DNA of 64,000 nucleotides from Streptomyces sp. S.PNR 29 (GTDB lineage Bacteria > Actinomycetota > Actinomycetes > Streptomycetales > Streptomycetaceae): assembly GCF_030386795.1 (NCBI RefSeq), contig NZ_JANUQM010000009.1, positions 121,684-185,683 on the forward strand, written 5' to 3'. The notes under the pieces were generated by a model. It was not told where the DNA came from. It searched no databases and saw only the letters and a program-made list of their open reading frames with translations. A program made the translations under genes and the position numbers. Shown here one piece after another: positions 1-8,397 of this stretch (positions are counted from its first letter, which is position 1; every line of letters begins with the position of its first letter).

Positions 1-274
1 AGGCGTCGACGGGCAGAACCTCCGCCACGCGCGCGTGGGGCACGGGTTGCTGCAGCAGGAACAGCCGTACGAGCAGCTCCAGCGGCGTGTCCCCGCGGGT
101 CGCCCGGAGCGCGGGCACGATCTCGCTGCGCGCGAGCGCCGCGTACGCGGGGGCGCCCAGCAGCTCCAGCAGGCCGTCGGCGGTGAAGGAGGCCCCGAGC
201 AGGGCGTCGCGCAGCCGGGCGGCGACGTCGGGGCGGTCGGAGGCGGGCAGGGGGGAGAGGCTGGCGTTACTCAC
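1..274 (-). CDS. Methyltransferase-like protein (DUF7059 type), N-terminal part only
   Basis: The gene runs off the left edge, so only the first 91 codons are visible. It starts with GTG at 274 and reads MSNASLSPLPASDRPDV, then a helical, Leu/Ala-rich stretch containing VRLFLLQQPVPHARVAEVL. This matches what I remember of the N-terminal domain of actinobacterial SAM-dependent methyltransferases that sit next to the pyrophosphatase/topA region in Streptomyces. The catalytic SAM-binding part lies outside the window, so the enzymatic assignment is by position and resemblance only. It follows the lipoprotein gene on the same strand after a 42-bp gap. Confidence 0.55.
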   Translation of the reverse strand, partial: MSNASLSPLPASDRPDVAARLRDALLGASFTADGLLELLGAPAYAALARSEIVPALRATRGDTPLELLVRLFLLQQPVPHARVAEVLPVDA

Positions 275-316
275 GCCCCCATTGTGGCCCGCCCCGAGGG
301 CCCGGCGAGGCGGACG

Positions 317-889
317 TCAGCTCGCCGTCGCCGGCGCCGAGCCGGTCGCCCTCTTGCAGCTGGACTGCTTGGCCATCGCCTGGCCGACCTCGCCCTCCTC
401 CAGGGTCTTCAGGGCGTCGTTGCCGGTCTTGCTGAGCTTGTCCAGCTCGGTGGCGATGTCCTTGAGGCCGTCCGCGAACTTGCCCTGGTTCTTGGTGTCG
501 AGCTCGTCGACCTGCTTCTTCAGGGAGGCGTACGCGGAGGAGATGGTGTTGAGTTCCTTCACCGCGTCCTGCTGCTTCTTCTGGCCGTTCTCGACGTCCG
601 GCGCCCCGGCCTTCTGGACGGCGGTGCCGATCGCCTTGTAGGCGTCGGACATGTCCTGGAAGGCCTGCGCGTCGGTCTTCTGGACCTCTTCCGGCGTGCT
701 GTTGTCCGAGGTCTCCTTCTGGATCGAGGCGTTGGCGGCCTCGATCTTCTTGGCCTGCGGCTGAACGGCGTCGCAGACATCCTTGGCCCAGGAGTTCAGC
801 TTGTCGCTGCTGTCGTCGCTGCTGCATCCCGACAGCGCCAGTACCAGTACCGCACCGCCGGACAGTGCGGCCGCGAGCTTCTTGTTCAC
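317..889 (-). CDS. Small secreted lipoprotein
   Basis: A 190-residue protein with a textbook lipoprotein signal: MNKKLAAALSGG, a hydrophobic core, then the lipobox LALSGC, so Cys is expected to be lipidated and exposed outside the membrane. The mature part is a charged, Gln/Lys/Asp-rich helical protein without a recognised catalytic motif. I chose the GTG at 889 because GAAGGGA lies just upstream and the signal peptide then begins immediately; an ATG 18 bases further upstream is possible but would add a non-signal-like leader. It sits between the pyrophosphatase and a methyltransferase-like gene, all on the minus strand. Function unknown. Confidence 0.8.
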   Translation of the reverse strand: MNKKLAAALSGGAVLVLALSGCSSDDSSDKLNSWAKDVCDAVQPQAKKIEAANASIQKETSDNSTPEEVQKTDAQAFQDMSDAYKAIGTAVQKAGAPDVENGQKKQQDAVKELNTISSAYASLKKQVDELDTKNQGKFADGLKDIATELDKLSKTGNDALKTLEEGEVGQAMAKQSSCKRATGSAPATAS

Positions 890-1112
890 CGGTTTGGTCC
901 CTTCCATGGCTCTCGGCCCCGGAACATACACGCCAGACGGGCGACAGCCGCATGCCGAACGTCCACTAGTACCCTATTCATCACTGTTTGCACCAAGCGA
1001 GAGAAGGCTCACGGCGAGGGCGCGAACAGGCACAGAACGGGCGGCCGACGCGTCAACACGCGCCGCCCGCCCGTGCCTTGAGCTGGGGCTTGTCAGACGA
1101 GCTCCGAGGGAG

Positions 1113-3518
1113 CTACGAAACCACCGCGGGATCGGCCGACTTGGACTCCCGCTCGGCGTTGTCTTCGTCACCCACGGCGATTCCACGCCGCTTCGAGACG
1201 TACACCGCTCCGACGATCACGAGGAACGCCAGGACCGCGACCAGGATCCGTACGCCGATGCTCTTGTCCGCGCCGTAGGAGAACTTGATCACCGCGGGTG
1301 CGATCAGCAGCGACACCAGGTTCATGACCTTCAGCAGCGGGTTGATCGCGGGACCGGCGGTGTCCTTGAAGGGGTCGCCCACCGTGTCGCCGATGACCGT
1401 CGCCGCATGGGCCTCGCTGCCCTTGCCGCCGTGGTGGCCGTCCTCCACCAGCTTCTTCGCGTTGTCCCAGGCGCCACCGGAGTTGGCGAGAAACACCGCC
1501 ATCAGCGTGCCCGCGCCGATCGCGCCCGCCAGGTACGCGCCGAGCGCGCCGACGCCGAGGGTGAAGCCTATGAAGATGGGCGCCATCACGGCGAGGAGAC
1601 CGGGGGTGGCGAGTTCGCGCAGGGCGTCCTTGGTGCAGATGTCGACGACCTTGCCGTACTCCGGCTTCTCGCTGTAGTCCATGATCCCGGGCTTCTCACG
1701 GAACTGCCGCCGCACCTCGAACACCACGGAACCCGCCGAACGGGACACCGCGTTGATCGCCAGCCCCGAGAAGAGGAAGACGACCGCCGCGCCCGCGACG
1801 AGGCCGACGAGGTTGTTGGGCTGCGAGATGTCCATCATCAGGCTCAACGGGGCGCCCTGACCGCTGAGCTGCTCGCCCACGTCCCGCGCGCCGGTGGTGA
1901 TCGCGTCGCGGTACGACCCGAACAGCGCCGCCGCCGCGAGGACCGCGGTGGCGATGGCGATGCCCTTGGTGATGGCCTTGGTGGTGTTGCCGACCGCGTC
2001 CAGGTTGGTGAGCACCTGCGCGCCCGCGCCCTCGACGTCGCCGGACATCTCGGCGATGCCCTGCGCGTTGTCGGAGACCGGCCCGAACGTGTCCATCGCG
2101 ACGATCACGCCGACCGTGGTGAGCAGGCCGGTGCCGGCCAGGGCCACCGCGAACAGCGCCAGCATGATCGACGTACCACCGAGCAGGAACGCCCCGTACA
2201 CACCGAGGCCGATCAGCAGGGCGGTGTAGACGGCCGATTCGAGCCCGACCGAGATACCGGCGAGGACGACGGTGGCCGGGCCGGTGAGCGAGGTCTTGCC
2301 GATGTCCCTGACGGGGCGGCGGGTGGTCTCGGTGAAGTAGCCGGTCAGCTGCTGGATCAGGGCGGCGAGCACGATACCGATGGCCACCGCGACGAGGGCG
2401 AGGATCCGTGGGTCACCGCCCTTGCCCAGGATCGCCTCGTCGGTCACGCCGTCGAGGTCGGCGTACGACGACGGCAGGTAGGCGAAGACCGCGATCGCGA
2501 CCAGCACGAGCGAGATCACCGCGGAGATGAAGAAGCCCCGGTTGATCGCGGACATGCCACTGCGATCCGCTCTGCGCGGGGCGACCGCGAAGATGCCGAT
2601 CATGGCCGTGACCACGCCGATCGCGGGCACGAGCAGCGGGAACGCCAGCCCCGCGTCGCCGAAGGCCGCGGTGCCGAGGATCAGCGCGGCGACGAGCGTC
2701 ACGGCGTACGACTCGAAGAGGTCGGCCGCCATGCCCGCGCAGTCGCCGACGTTGTCGCCCACGTTGTCGGCGATGGTCGCGGCATTGCGCGGGTCGTCCT
2801 CCGGAATGCCCTGTTCGACCTTGCCGACCAGGTCGGCGCCGACGTCGGCGGCCTTGGTGAAGATGCCGCCGCCGACCCTCATGAACATCGCGATCAGCGC
2901 CGCGCCGAGGCCGAAGCCCTCCAGCACCTTCGGCGCGTCGGCCGCGTACACCAGCACCACACAGGAGGCGCCCAGCAGGCCGAGCCCCACCGTGAACATG
3001 CCGACGACGCCGCCCGTGCGAAATGCGATCTTCATCGCTTTGTGCGAGACGGTGGTGAGATCCTTTTCCGGTTCACCCTGCGCCGGTGTCGCTTCCCGCG
3101 CCGCCGCGGCGACGCGCACATTGCTGCGCACGGCGAGCCACATGCCGATATAGCCGGTGGCCGCCGAGAACGCCGCGCCGATCAAGAAGAACACCGATCG
3201 TCCGGCGCGCTGGTTCCAGTCGTCCGCGGGCAGCAGCATGAGCAGGAAGAAAACGATCACGGCGAATACGCCGAGCGTGCGCAGCTGCCGGGCGAGATAG
3301 GCGTTCGCGCCTTCCTGGACGGCTGCCGCGATCTTCTTCATGCTGTCGGTCCCCTCGCCCGCCGCGAGCACCTGGCGCACCAGGACGCCTGCGACCACGA
3401 GCGCCGCCAGTGCGACGGCCGCGATGACCGCGATCATGACGCGGTTGTCGTCGGTCAGCACTGCGGCTGCGAAGGTCGAGGGGTGGCCCAACTGATGAGG
3501 GGTAGAAAGCCCCGCCAT
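1113..3518 (-). CDS. hppA: K+-independent membrane-bound H+-translocating pyrophosphatase
   Basis: Integral membrane pump that hydrolyses pyrophosphate and exports protons. The 801-residue product is long for the family because of extra N-terminal residues. About 16 hydrophobic segments are visible. The pyrophosphate/Mg-binding signature is present in DVGADLVGKVEQGIPEDDPR and is followed by the acidic NVGDNVGDCAGMAADLFE. A second conserved acidic loop near the C-terminus contains GDTVGDPFKDTAGPAINPL. The diagnostic position reads GNTTKA rather than GNTTAA; by established family knowledge Lys here marks the K+-independent class. The start is supported by AAGGAGGA just before the ATG. It is transcribed alone toward the lipoprotein gene, with a 335-bp upstream region containing a palindrome at 3726-3741. 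Confidence 0.96.
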   Translation of the reverse strand: MAGLSTPHQLGHPSTFAAAVLTDDNRVMIAVIAAVALAALVVAGVLVRQVLAAGEGTDSMKKIAAAVQEGANAYLARQLRTLGVFAVIVFFLLMLLPADDWNQRAGRSVFFLIGAAFSAATGYIGMWLAVRSNVRVAAAAREATPAQGEPEKDLTTVSHKAMKIAFRTGGVVGMFTVGLGLLGASCVVLVYAADAPKVLEGFGLGAALIAMFMRVGGGIFTKAADVGADLVGKVEQGIPEDDPRNAATIADNVGDNVGDCAGMAADLFESYAVTLVAALILGTAAFGDAGLAFPLLVPAIGVVTAMIGIFAVAPRRADRSGMSAINRGFFISAVISLVLVAIAVFAYLPSSYADLDGVTDEAILGKGGDPRILALVAVAIGIVLAALIQQLTGYFTETTRRPVRDIGKTSLTGPATVVLAGISVGLESAVYTALLIGLGVYGAFLLGGTSIMLALFAVALAGTGLLTTVGVIVAMDTFGPVSDNAQGIAEMSGDVEGAGAQVLTNLDAVGNTTKAITKGIAIATAVLAAAALFGSYRDAITTGARDVGEQLSGQGAPLSLMMDISQPNNLVGLVAGAAVVFLFSGLAINAVSRSAGSVVFEVRRQFREKPGIMDYSEKPEYGKVVDICTKDALRELATPGLLAVMAPIFIGFTLGVGALGAYLAGAIGAGTLMAVFLANSGGAWDNAKKLVEDGHHGGKGSEAHAATVIGDTVGDPFKDTAGPAINPLLKVMNLVSLLIAPAVIKFSYGADKSIGVRILVAVLAFLVIVGAVYVSKRRGIAVGDEDNAERESKSADPAVVS

Positions 3519-3853
3519 TCGTCCTCCTTGACGCTTGGGCTGAGCTCAAGATGTGGACGGATTGTAGGTACCGGAACCTGATCAAAACAGGGCGCGGTAA
3601 ATGGAATTAGCCTTCACATGCTTCTCAGCAAATGATCGCCGGGGAGCGGCCGAAACGCAAAGCGGTAATGCCCCGAAAGCATTCACGCTTGATCCGCGGC
3701 AGCGCTTTCTTGATCGACGCCTGATCGTGAATTAATTCACGAAAAGCACCGCACGGAACCACTGTATGCGCGGGTCTGGACTTCCGCACATGACAAAGGG
3801 CCCTACGAGGTAGGGCCCTTTGTCACGGAAGTCGTCCGGTGAGGTCGCCGGGG
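3519..3853. promoter_or_regulatory. Intergenic region upstream of the pyrophosphatase gene, with a perfect 16-bp palindrome
   Basis: No gene is seen. The stretch is visibly more AT-rich than its surroundings. It holds CGTGAATTAATTCACG at 3726-3741, a perfect palindrome about 210 bp upstream of the pyrophosphatase start, which looks like a binding site for a dimeric regulator. The terminator of the anti-sigma/bldG operon lies at its right side. Which regulator would bind cannot be told from the sequence. Confidence 0.4.
3791..3825 (-). terminator. Terminator downstream of the anti-sigma factor gene
   Basis: Perfect 15-bp inverted repeat TGACAAAGGGCCCTA / TAGGGCCCTTTGTCA with a 5-base loop. 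It lies 29 bp past the stop codon of the anti-sigma gene. The run of A on one side and T on the other would make it work in both directions. Confidence 0.85.
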
Positions 3854-4285
3854 TCAGGCCACGGGCACCGACGGAGTCGCGGTCGGCCAGGTCATACGGA
3901 TCAGACCGCCGTGCTCCCCGGTCGAGACCTCCACGTCGTCGACGAGCCCGCTGATGACCGCCAGGCCCATCTCGTCCTCCTCGGCCTCCACGTCGTCGGC
4001 CGCCGCTCCTGGGTCCCCGCTCCCGGGGACGGCGTGCGGCGCCTCGTCGCCGACCTCGATGGAGAACTGTTTCTCCTCCTCGATCAGCGACACCTTCACC
4101 GGCGCCGTGACACCGCTGTTCTGATGCAGTCCCACGGCCCGTGTGCAGGCCTCGCCGACAGCGAGCCGGACCTCGTCGAGGACGGCCTCGTCCACTCCTG
4201 CCCTGCGTGCCACCGCGGCCGCCACCAGCCGGGCGGTCCTCACGTGCTCGGGCAGCGCGCTGAAGCGGAGTTCGACGGTGGCCAT
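3854..4285 (-). CDS. ATP-binding anti-sigma factor (serine kinase of the SpoIIAB/RsbW type)
   Basis: A 143-residue GHKL-type ATP-binding protein. The N box is visible in DEVRLAVGEACTRAV (about residues 37-51), followed by IEVGDEAP and, near the C-terminus, MGLAVISGLVDDVEV. The acidic insert around residues 85-105 replaces the usual G-box loop and is peculiar to the streptomycete protein. It directly follows bldG (110-bp gap, same strand), the arrangement of the S. coelicolor SCO3549-SCO3548 pair, in which this product is taken to be the kinase/anti-sigma partner of the anti-anti-sigma factor BldG. The sigma factor target is not visible here. Confidence 0.9.
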   Translation of the reverse strand: MATVELRFSALPEHVRTARLVAAAVARRAGVDEAVLDEVRLAVGEACTRAVGLHQNSGVTAPVKVSLIEEEKQFSIEVGDEAPHAVPGSGDPGAAADDVEAEEDEMGLAVISGLVDDVEVSTGEHGGLIRMTWPTATPSVPVA

Positions 4286-4395
4286 GCATCCCCCTCGGAG
4301 CTACGGGCGTGCTGTCGAGGGGCCGGGCCGCCGGGAGCCCGGACCCCCTGTTGTGTTCACATCTTCCGTCCCGGACCAGGGCCCGGGAATGGCGG

Positions 4396-4737
4396 TCAGT
4401 CGGTGGCCGCCACCGCTTCCTCGACCGAGGTGTGGATCGGGAACACCTTGGTGAGACCGGTGATGCGGAAGATCTTGAGAATGCGCTCCTGGTTGCAGAC
4501 CAGGCGCAGTGAGCCCTCATGGGCCCGCACGCGCTTCAGGCCACCGACCAGCACGCCGAGCCCGGTGGAGTCGAGGAAGTCCACGCCCTCCATGTCGACG
4601 ACAAGGTGGAAACTGCCGTCGTTCACCAGCTCGACCAGCTGCTCGCGCAGCTTGGGCGCGGTATATACGTCGATTTCGCCACCGACCCTGACGATCGTGC
4701 GATCGCCCATGGTCTCGGTCGACAGGGACAGGTCCAC
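4396..4737 (-). CDS. bldG: Anti-anti-sigma factor BldG
   Basis: A 113-residue STAS-domain protein (MDLSLSTETMGDRTIVRVGG...). The phosphorylatable Ser is Ser57 in FLDSTGLGVL, the position established for BldG of S. coelicolor. BldG is needed for aerial mycelium formation and antibiotic production; the unphosphorylated form releases sigma factors from anti-sigma partners. It is first in a two-gene unit with the anti-sigma gene and is divergent from the helicase gene, the two starts being 82 bp apart. Confidence 0.97.
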   Translation of the reverse strand: MDLSLSTETMGDRTIVRVGGEIDVYTAPKLREQLVELVNDGSFHLVVDMEGVDFLDSTGLGVLVGGLKRVRAHEGSLRLVCNQERILKIFRITGLTKVFPIHTSVEEAVAATD

Positions 4738-4819
4738 GGATCCTCCAGCACCTTGCTATCGAGCGTTCGTCCCTCGGGACACCTCGGCTTGAAGCCCCCA
4801 GGACGCTTCGCCAGCCGCG

Positions 4820-7378
4820 ATGGCATTCAATCACTTACCGGCAGGCGTGCACGACGCCTTGCGCCCATTGTCCGTCACGCCAGTGACACACTCGGAGCCG
4901 ATGGCCAAGAATCACCGATCCGATCGGACCTCGACGGACCCCGTTTCCCAGCTGAGGCCGGGCACGGTCCTGGACCGGCTCGCCGCGGGGCCGAGCCGGG
5001 CTACGCGCATCACTCATACGGAGCACTTGCCCCCACGTGAGGGCCGCCATGCCGTCTGGCCGGACCGGATTCGCCCGGAGGTCATCGCGGCGGTGCAGGC
5101 CGCGGGCATCGAGCATCCCTGGGCCCACCAGGCCCGCGCGGCCGAGCACGCCCTGGACGGACATTCGGTGGTCGTCGCCACCGGAACGGCCTCCGGCAAG
5201 TCCCTGGCGTACCTGGTTCCGGTGCTGTCGACGCTCCTGGACGGCTCCGAGGCCCCGAACGGCCGCGGCGCCACCGCGCTGTACCTGTCCCCGACGAAAG
5301 CTCTTGCGGCGGACCAGTGCCGGTCCGTGAAGGAACTTTCACAAGGGCTGGGCACTGCCGTTCGCCCCGCGGTGTACGACGGGGACACCCCGTTCGAGGA
5401 ACGCGAGTGGATCCGCCAGTACGCCAACTACGTGCTCACCAACCCGGACATGCTGCACCGCGGCATATTGCCGGCACATCCCCGCTGGTCCTCCTTCCTG
5501 AAGACGCTGAAGTACGTCGTCGTCGACGAGTGCCACACCTACCGCGGCGTCTTCGGCTCCCACGTCGCCCAGGTGCTGCGCCGACTGCGGCGCCTGTGCG
5601 CCCGCTACGGCGCCTCGCCGGTGTTCCTGCTGGCCTCCGCGACCGCCGCGGAGCCCGCCGTGGCCGCCCGCCGTCTCACCGGCCTGCCGGTTCTCGAGGT
5701 CGCCGAGGACGCCTCCCCCCGCGGTGAACTGGTGTTCGCCCTCTGGGAGCCCCCGCTCACCGAGATGCAGGGTGAGAAGGGCGCGCCCGTCCGCCGCACG
5801 GCCACCGCCGAGGCGGCCGACCTGCTGACCGACCTCATCGTGCAGGGTGTGCGCTCGGTCGCCTTCGTACGCTCCCGGCGCGGCGCCGAGCTGATCTCCG
5901 TCATCGCCCAGGAACGCCTCGCCGAGGTCGACCGCTCGCTCGCCCGGCGTGTCGCCGCCTATCGCGGCGGCTACCTCCCCGAGGAGCGCCGCGCCCTGGA
6001 ACGCGCCCTGTACTCGGGCGAACTCCTCGGTCTTGCCGCGACCAACGCCCTCGAACTCGGCGTCGACGTCTCCGGCCTGGACGCCGTGCTGATCGCCGGC
6101 TATCCGGGGACCCGGGCGTCGCTGTGGCAGCAGGCCGGCCGGGCCGGGCGGTCCGGACAGGGGGCGCTGGCCGTCCTCGTCGCCCGCGACGATCCCCTGG
6201 ACACCTTCCTCGTCCACCACCCCGAGGCCCTGTTCGACCAGCCCGTGGAGACCACGGTCCTCGACCCCGACAACCCGTACGTCCTGGCGCCTCACCTGTG
6301 CGCCGCGGCCGCGGAGCTGCCCCTGACGGAGGAGGACCTCGGCCTGTTCGGTCCCGCCTGCGAGGAACTGCTCCCCCAGCTGGAGGCCGCGAAGCTGCTG
6401 CGCCGCCGTACGAAGGCCTGGCACTGGACGCGCCGGGAACGGGCCGCCGACCTCACCGACATCCGCGGGGAGGGCGGACGGCCGGTCCAGGTCGTCGAGG
6501 CGGGCACCGGACGGCTGCTGGGCACGGTCGACGCCGGCGCCGCCCACACGACCGTGCACGAGGGCGCGGTCCATCTGCACCAGGGCCGTACCTATCTGGT
6601 GCGCTCGCTCGACCTTGAGGACTCGGTCGCCCTGGTCGAGGAGGCGAGCCCTTCGTACTCGACGATCGCCCGTGACACGACGTCGATCTCCATCCTGGAG
6701 ACGGACATCGAGGTCCCCTGGGGCGACGGACGCCTGTGCTACGGCTCCGTCGAGGTCACCAACCAGGTGGTCTCCTTCCTGCGCCGTCGGCTCATCACCG
6801 GTGAGGTGCTGGGCGAGACCAAGCTCGACCTCCCTCCTCGTACGCTGCGGACGCGGGCCGTCTGGTGGACGGTCACCGAGGACCAGCTGGACGCCGCCCG
6901 GATCAACCCGGAGATCCTCGGTGGCGCCCTGCACGCCGCCGAGCACGCGTCGATCGGCATGCTGCCCCTCTTCGCGACCTGCGACCGCTGGGACATCGGC
7001 GGCGTGTCGATCCCGCTGCATCCCGACACGCTGCTGCCGACGGTCTTCGTGTACGACGGCCACCCCGGCGGCGCGGGCTTCGCGGAGCGCGCCTTCCACA
7101 CCGCCCGCGCCTGGCTCACCGCCACCCGCCAGGCCATCGCCTCCTGCGAGTGCGACGCCGGCTGCCCCTCCTGCATCCAGTCCCCCAAGTGCGGCAACGG
7201 CAACGACCCGCTGCACAAGAGGGGGGCGGTGCGGCTGCTCACGGTGCTGCTGCGGGGGGCACCGGAGGAGAAGGCGGTGGCGGATCCGGCGACGGGACCT
7301 CTTCAGGAGCCACCGGAAGAACCGGCTCCGGAAGCCTCGCCGGCGGAACCGGACCCGCAGGGCCCGCCCTCGCCCTGA
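4820..7378 (+). CDS. DEAD/DEAH-box helicase with DUF1998-type C-terminus (MrfA-like)
   Basis: An 852-residue superfamily 2 helicase. Visible motifs are ATGTASGKSLAY (motif I, about residue 120), YLSPTKALAADQ (Ia), VVDECHTYRG (II, DEcH), LASATAAEP (III), and QQAGRAGRSGQG (VI) near residue 435. The C-terminal half ends with the Cys cluster CECDAGCPSCIQSPKCGNGND, typical of DUF1998/MrfA-like helicases; by family knowledge MrfA of Bacillus acts in mitomycin-type DNA repair. The chosen ATG gives a 70-80 residue leader before the conserved part; ATG at 4904 is an alternative. The last 140 bp overlap the convergent Rv3654c-family gene. The gene corresponds by position to Rv3649 of M. tuberculosis. 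Confidence 0.93.
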   Translation: MAFNHLPAGVHDALRPLSVTPVTHSEPMAKNHRSDRTSTDPVSQLRPGTVLDRLAAGPSRATRITHTEHLPPREGRHAVWPDRIRPEVIAAVQAAGIEHPWAHQARAAEHALDGHSVVVATGTASGKSLAYLVPVLSTLLDGSEAPNGRGATALYLSPTKALAADQCRSVKELSQGLGTAVRPAVYDGDTPFEEREWIRQYANYVLTNPDMLHRGILPAHPRWSSFLKTLKYVVVDECHTYRGVFGSHVAQVLRRLRRLCARYGASPVFLLASATAAEPAVAARRLTGLPVLEVAEDASPRGELVFALWEPPLTEMQGEKGAPVRRTATAEAADLLTDLIVQGVRSVAFVRSRRGAELISVIAQERLAEVDRSLARRVAAYRGGYLPEERRALERALYSGELLGLAATNALELGVDVSGLDAVLIAGYPGTRASLWQQAGRAGRSGQGALAVLVARDDPLDTFLVHHPEALFDQPVETTVLDPDNPYVLAPHLCAAAAELPLTEEDLGLFGPACEELLPQLEAAKLLRRRTKAWHWTRRERAADLTDIRGEGGRPVQVVEAGTGRLLGTVDAGAAHTTVHEGAVHLHQGRTYLVRSLDLEDSVALVEEASPSYSTIARDTTSISILETDIEVPWGDGRLCYGSVEVTNQVVSFLRRRLITGEVLGETKLDLPPRTLRTRAVWWTVTEDQLDAARINPEILGGALHAAEHASIGMLPLFATCDRWDIGGVSIPLHPDTLLPTVFVYDGHPGGAGFAERAFHTARAWLTATRQAIASCECDAGCPSCIQSPKCGNGNDPLHKRGAVRLLTVLLRGAPEEKAVADPATGPLQEPPEEPAPEASPAEPDPQGPPSP

Positions 7379-7718
7379 CCTCCGCCGCGAAGGGGCCGTG
7401 TCCCGACGCCGCCGTCACATCCGAGATCTCCCCGGCGACCACGCACCGCACGAGCCGCGTGCCCTGGGCCCGGGCCAGCCGGTCCGCGCGAGCGCAGGCC
7501 GCCGTGGTGCCCTCCGCCCAGTGGTCCGCCGCCGCGAGCGCCGCCAGGTCGGCGCCACCGGCCGCACGGTGCCGTGCCACGACAGCCTGCCCCAGGGCCA
7601 GGACGACCCCGAAGACCACGCAGAGAACGGCGATCGCACCGACGGTCCAGACGGTGGCGGACCCTTCGTCGGAGCGGCGGCCGACGGTCGGTCCGTGGGA
7701 CGAGGGGCCGTTGCTCAT
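7239..7718 (-). CDS. Rv3654c-family TadE-like protein
   Basis: A 159-residue protein starting ATG at 7718 (GGCGGAG just upstream); a GTG at 7733 overlapping the TadE stop is the alternative. One N-terminal hydrophobic helix (VWTVGAIAVLCVVFGVVLALG) is followed by HRAAGGADLAALAAA, the usual TadE/TadG pattern, then a secreted-type domain with two Cys and a Pro-rich tail. It is the last gene of the Tad cluster. Its final 140 bp overlap the 3' end of the convergent helicase gene, and both tails are Pro-rich and low complexity, so the true C-terminal end is the least certain part. Confidence 0.8.
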   Translation of the reverse strand: MSNGPSSHGPTVGRRSDEGSATVWTVGAIAVLCVVFGVVLALGQAVVARHRAAGGADLAALAAADHWAEGTTAACARADRLARAQGTRLVRCVVAGEISDVTAASGHGPFAAEVRARAGPAGPVPPARLPEPVLPVAPEEVPSPDPPPPSPPVPPAAAP

Positions 7719-7729
7719 CGCTCCGCCCG

Positions 7730-8116
7730 TCACGTCCCCGCCTCCACCGTCTCCTCCACCGCGCCCACCGTCTCCTCCACCGACGCCACGGCCTCCTCCC
7801 GCACCTCGAAGGGCAGGCCACGCAGTGCCGACGGCCTCGCCACGACCACCACGCGGACCTGCTCCGCCTCCCGGCTGACGCGGACCTCCGCGCCGCGCGG
7901 TGCCGCCGCCCGGGCCACCTGGACGACCGCGTCGGCCGGGTCCTGCCGGGCCGCGGCTCGGGCGCCGGTCCGCGCCGCGTCCACGCACTGGATCTGCGCC
8001 GCCACGACCAGCAGTCCCCACACCAGCGCCATCGTGAACATCACCAGCACCGGAAGCACCACGGCCGTCTCGGCGGTCACGAACCCCCGGTCCGCGTCCC
8101 GTTCACATCGGCGCAT
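7730..8116 (-). CDS. TadE-family pilus assembly / pseudopilin-like protein
   Basis: A 128-residue protein with the TadE signature: a short basic N-terminus, then GFVTAETAVVLPVLVMFTMALVW, where the conserved Glu follows the T-x-E start of the hydrophobic helix, then VDAARTGARAAAR. The remainder would be extracytoplasmic. Its ATG overlaps the end of the upstream pilin-like gene by 14 bp, pointing to translational coupling. It corresponds by position to Rv3655c. Confidence 0.9.
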   Translation of the reverse strand: MRRCERDADRGFVTAETAVVLPVLVMFTMALVWGLLVVAAQIQCVDAARTGARAAARQDPADAVVQVARAAAPRGAEVRVSREAEQVRVVVVARPSALRGLPFEVREEAVASVEETVGAVEETVEAGT

Positions 8117-8312
8117 CGAGCGCCTGCTTCACGACGTTCTCCAGCGCGGCACCGACCGGCCCGCTCGTCACCACCTTGTAGAGCACCGTGGCGAACGCCA
8201 CCGTCGCGACGATTCCCATCGCGTACTCGGAGGTGACCATCCCCGCGTCCCTCCGCACCGCTCGCACTCCGCACACCAGGGCACGCAGCCGCGCCCGTAC
8301 CGCCTTGTACAT
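8103..8312 (-). CDS. DUF4244 / Flp-pilin-like small protein
   Basis: A 69-residue protein starting MYKAVRARLRAL. The motif DAGMVTSEYAMGIVATVAFATVLYKVV has the Glu at the start of a single hydrophobic helix, as in Flp-type pilins, and matches the DUF4244 family found at this spot in actinobacterial tad clusters (Rv3656c position). I chose the ATG at 8312 because GGGGGT lies 5 bases upstream; the frame stays open further upstream but the extra residues look unlike a leader peptide. Probably the major pseudopilin substrate of the system. Confidence 0.87.
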   Translation of the reverse strand: MYKAVRARLRALVCGVRAVRRDAGMVTSEYAMGIVATVAFATVLYKVVTSGPVGAALENVVKQALDAPM

Positions 8313-8366
8313 CGCAACCCCCGTAAGGATCAGTCCTGCCTTGAGGATCAGTTCTGAGCTACTTGC

Positions 8367-8389
8367 GTTCGTCGTTCGTCGTTCGTCGT
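8367..8389. repeat. Three tandem copies of GTTCGTC
   Basis: Three perfect tandem heptamers plus a 2-base partial copy lie between tadC and the pilin-like gene. Such short repeats can vary in number between strains; no function is evident. Confidence 0.7.
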
Positions 8390-8397
8390 GGACTACG

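Noticed and set aside
783..3581. A 932-codon open frame on the plus strand opposite the pyrophosphatase gene
   Set aside because: Composition is Arg/Asp/His-rich and domain-free; it is the antisense shadow of a strongly supported membrane-protein gene.
5339..7216. A 625-codon minus-strand frame opposite the helicase
   Set aside because: Shadow frame; the plus strand has intact helicase motifs.
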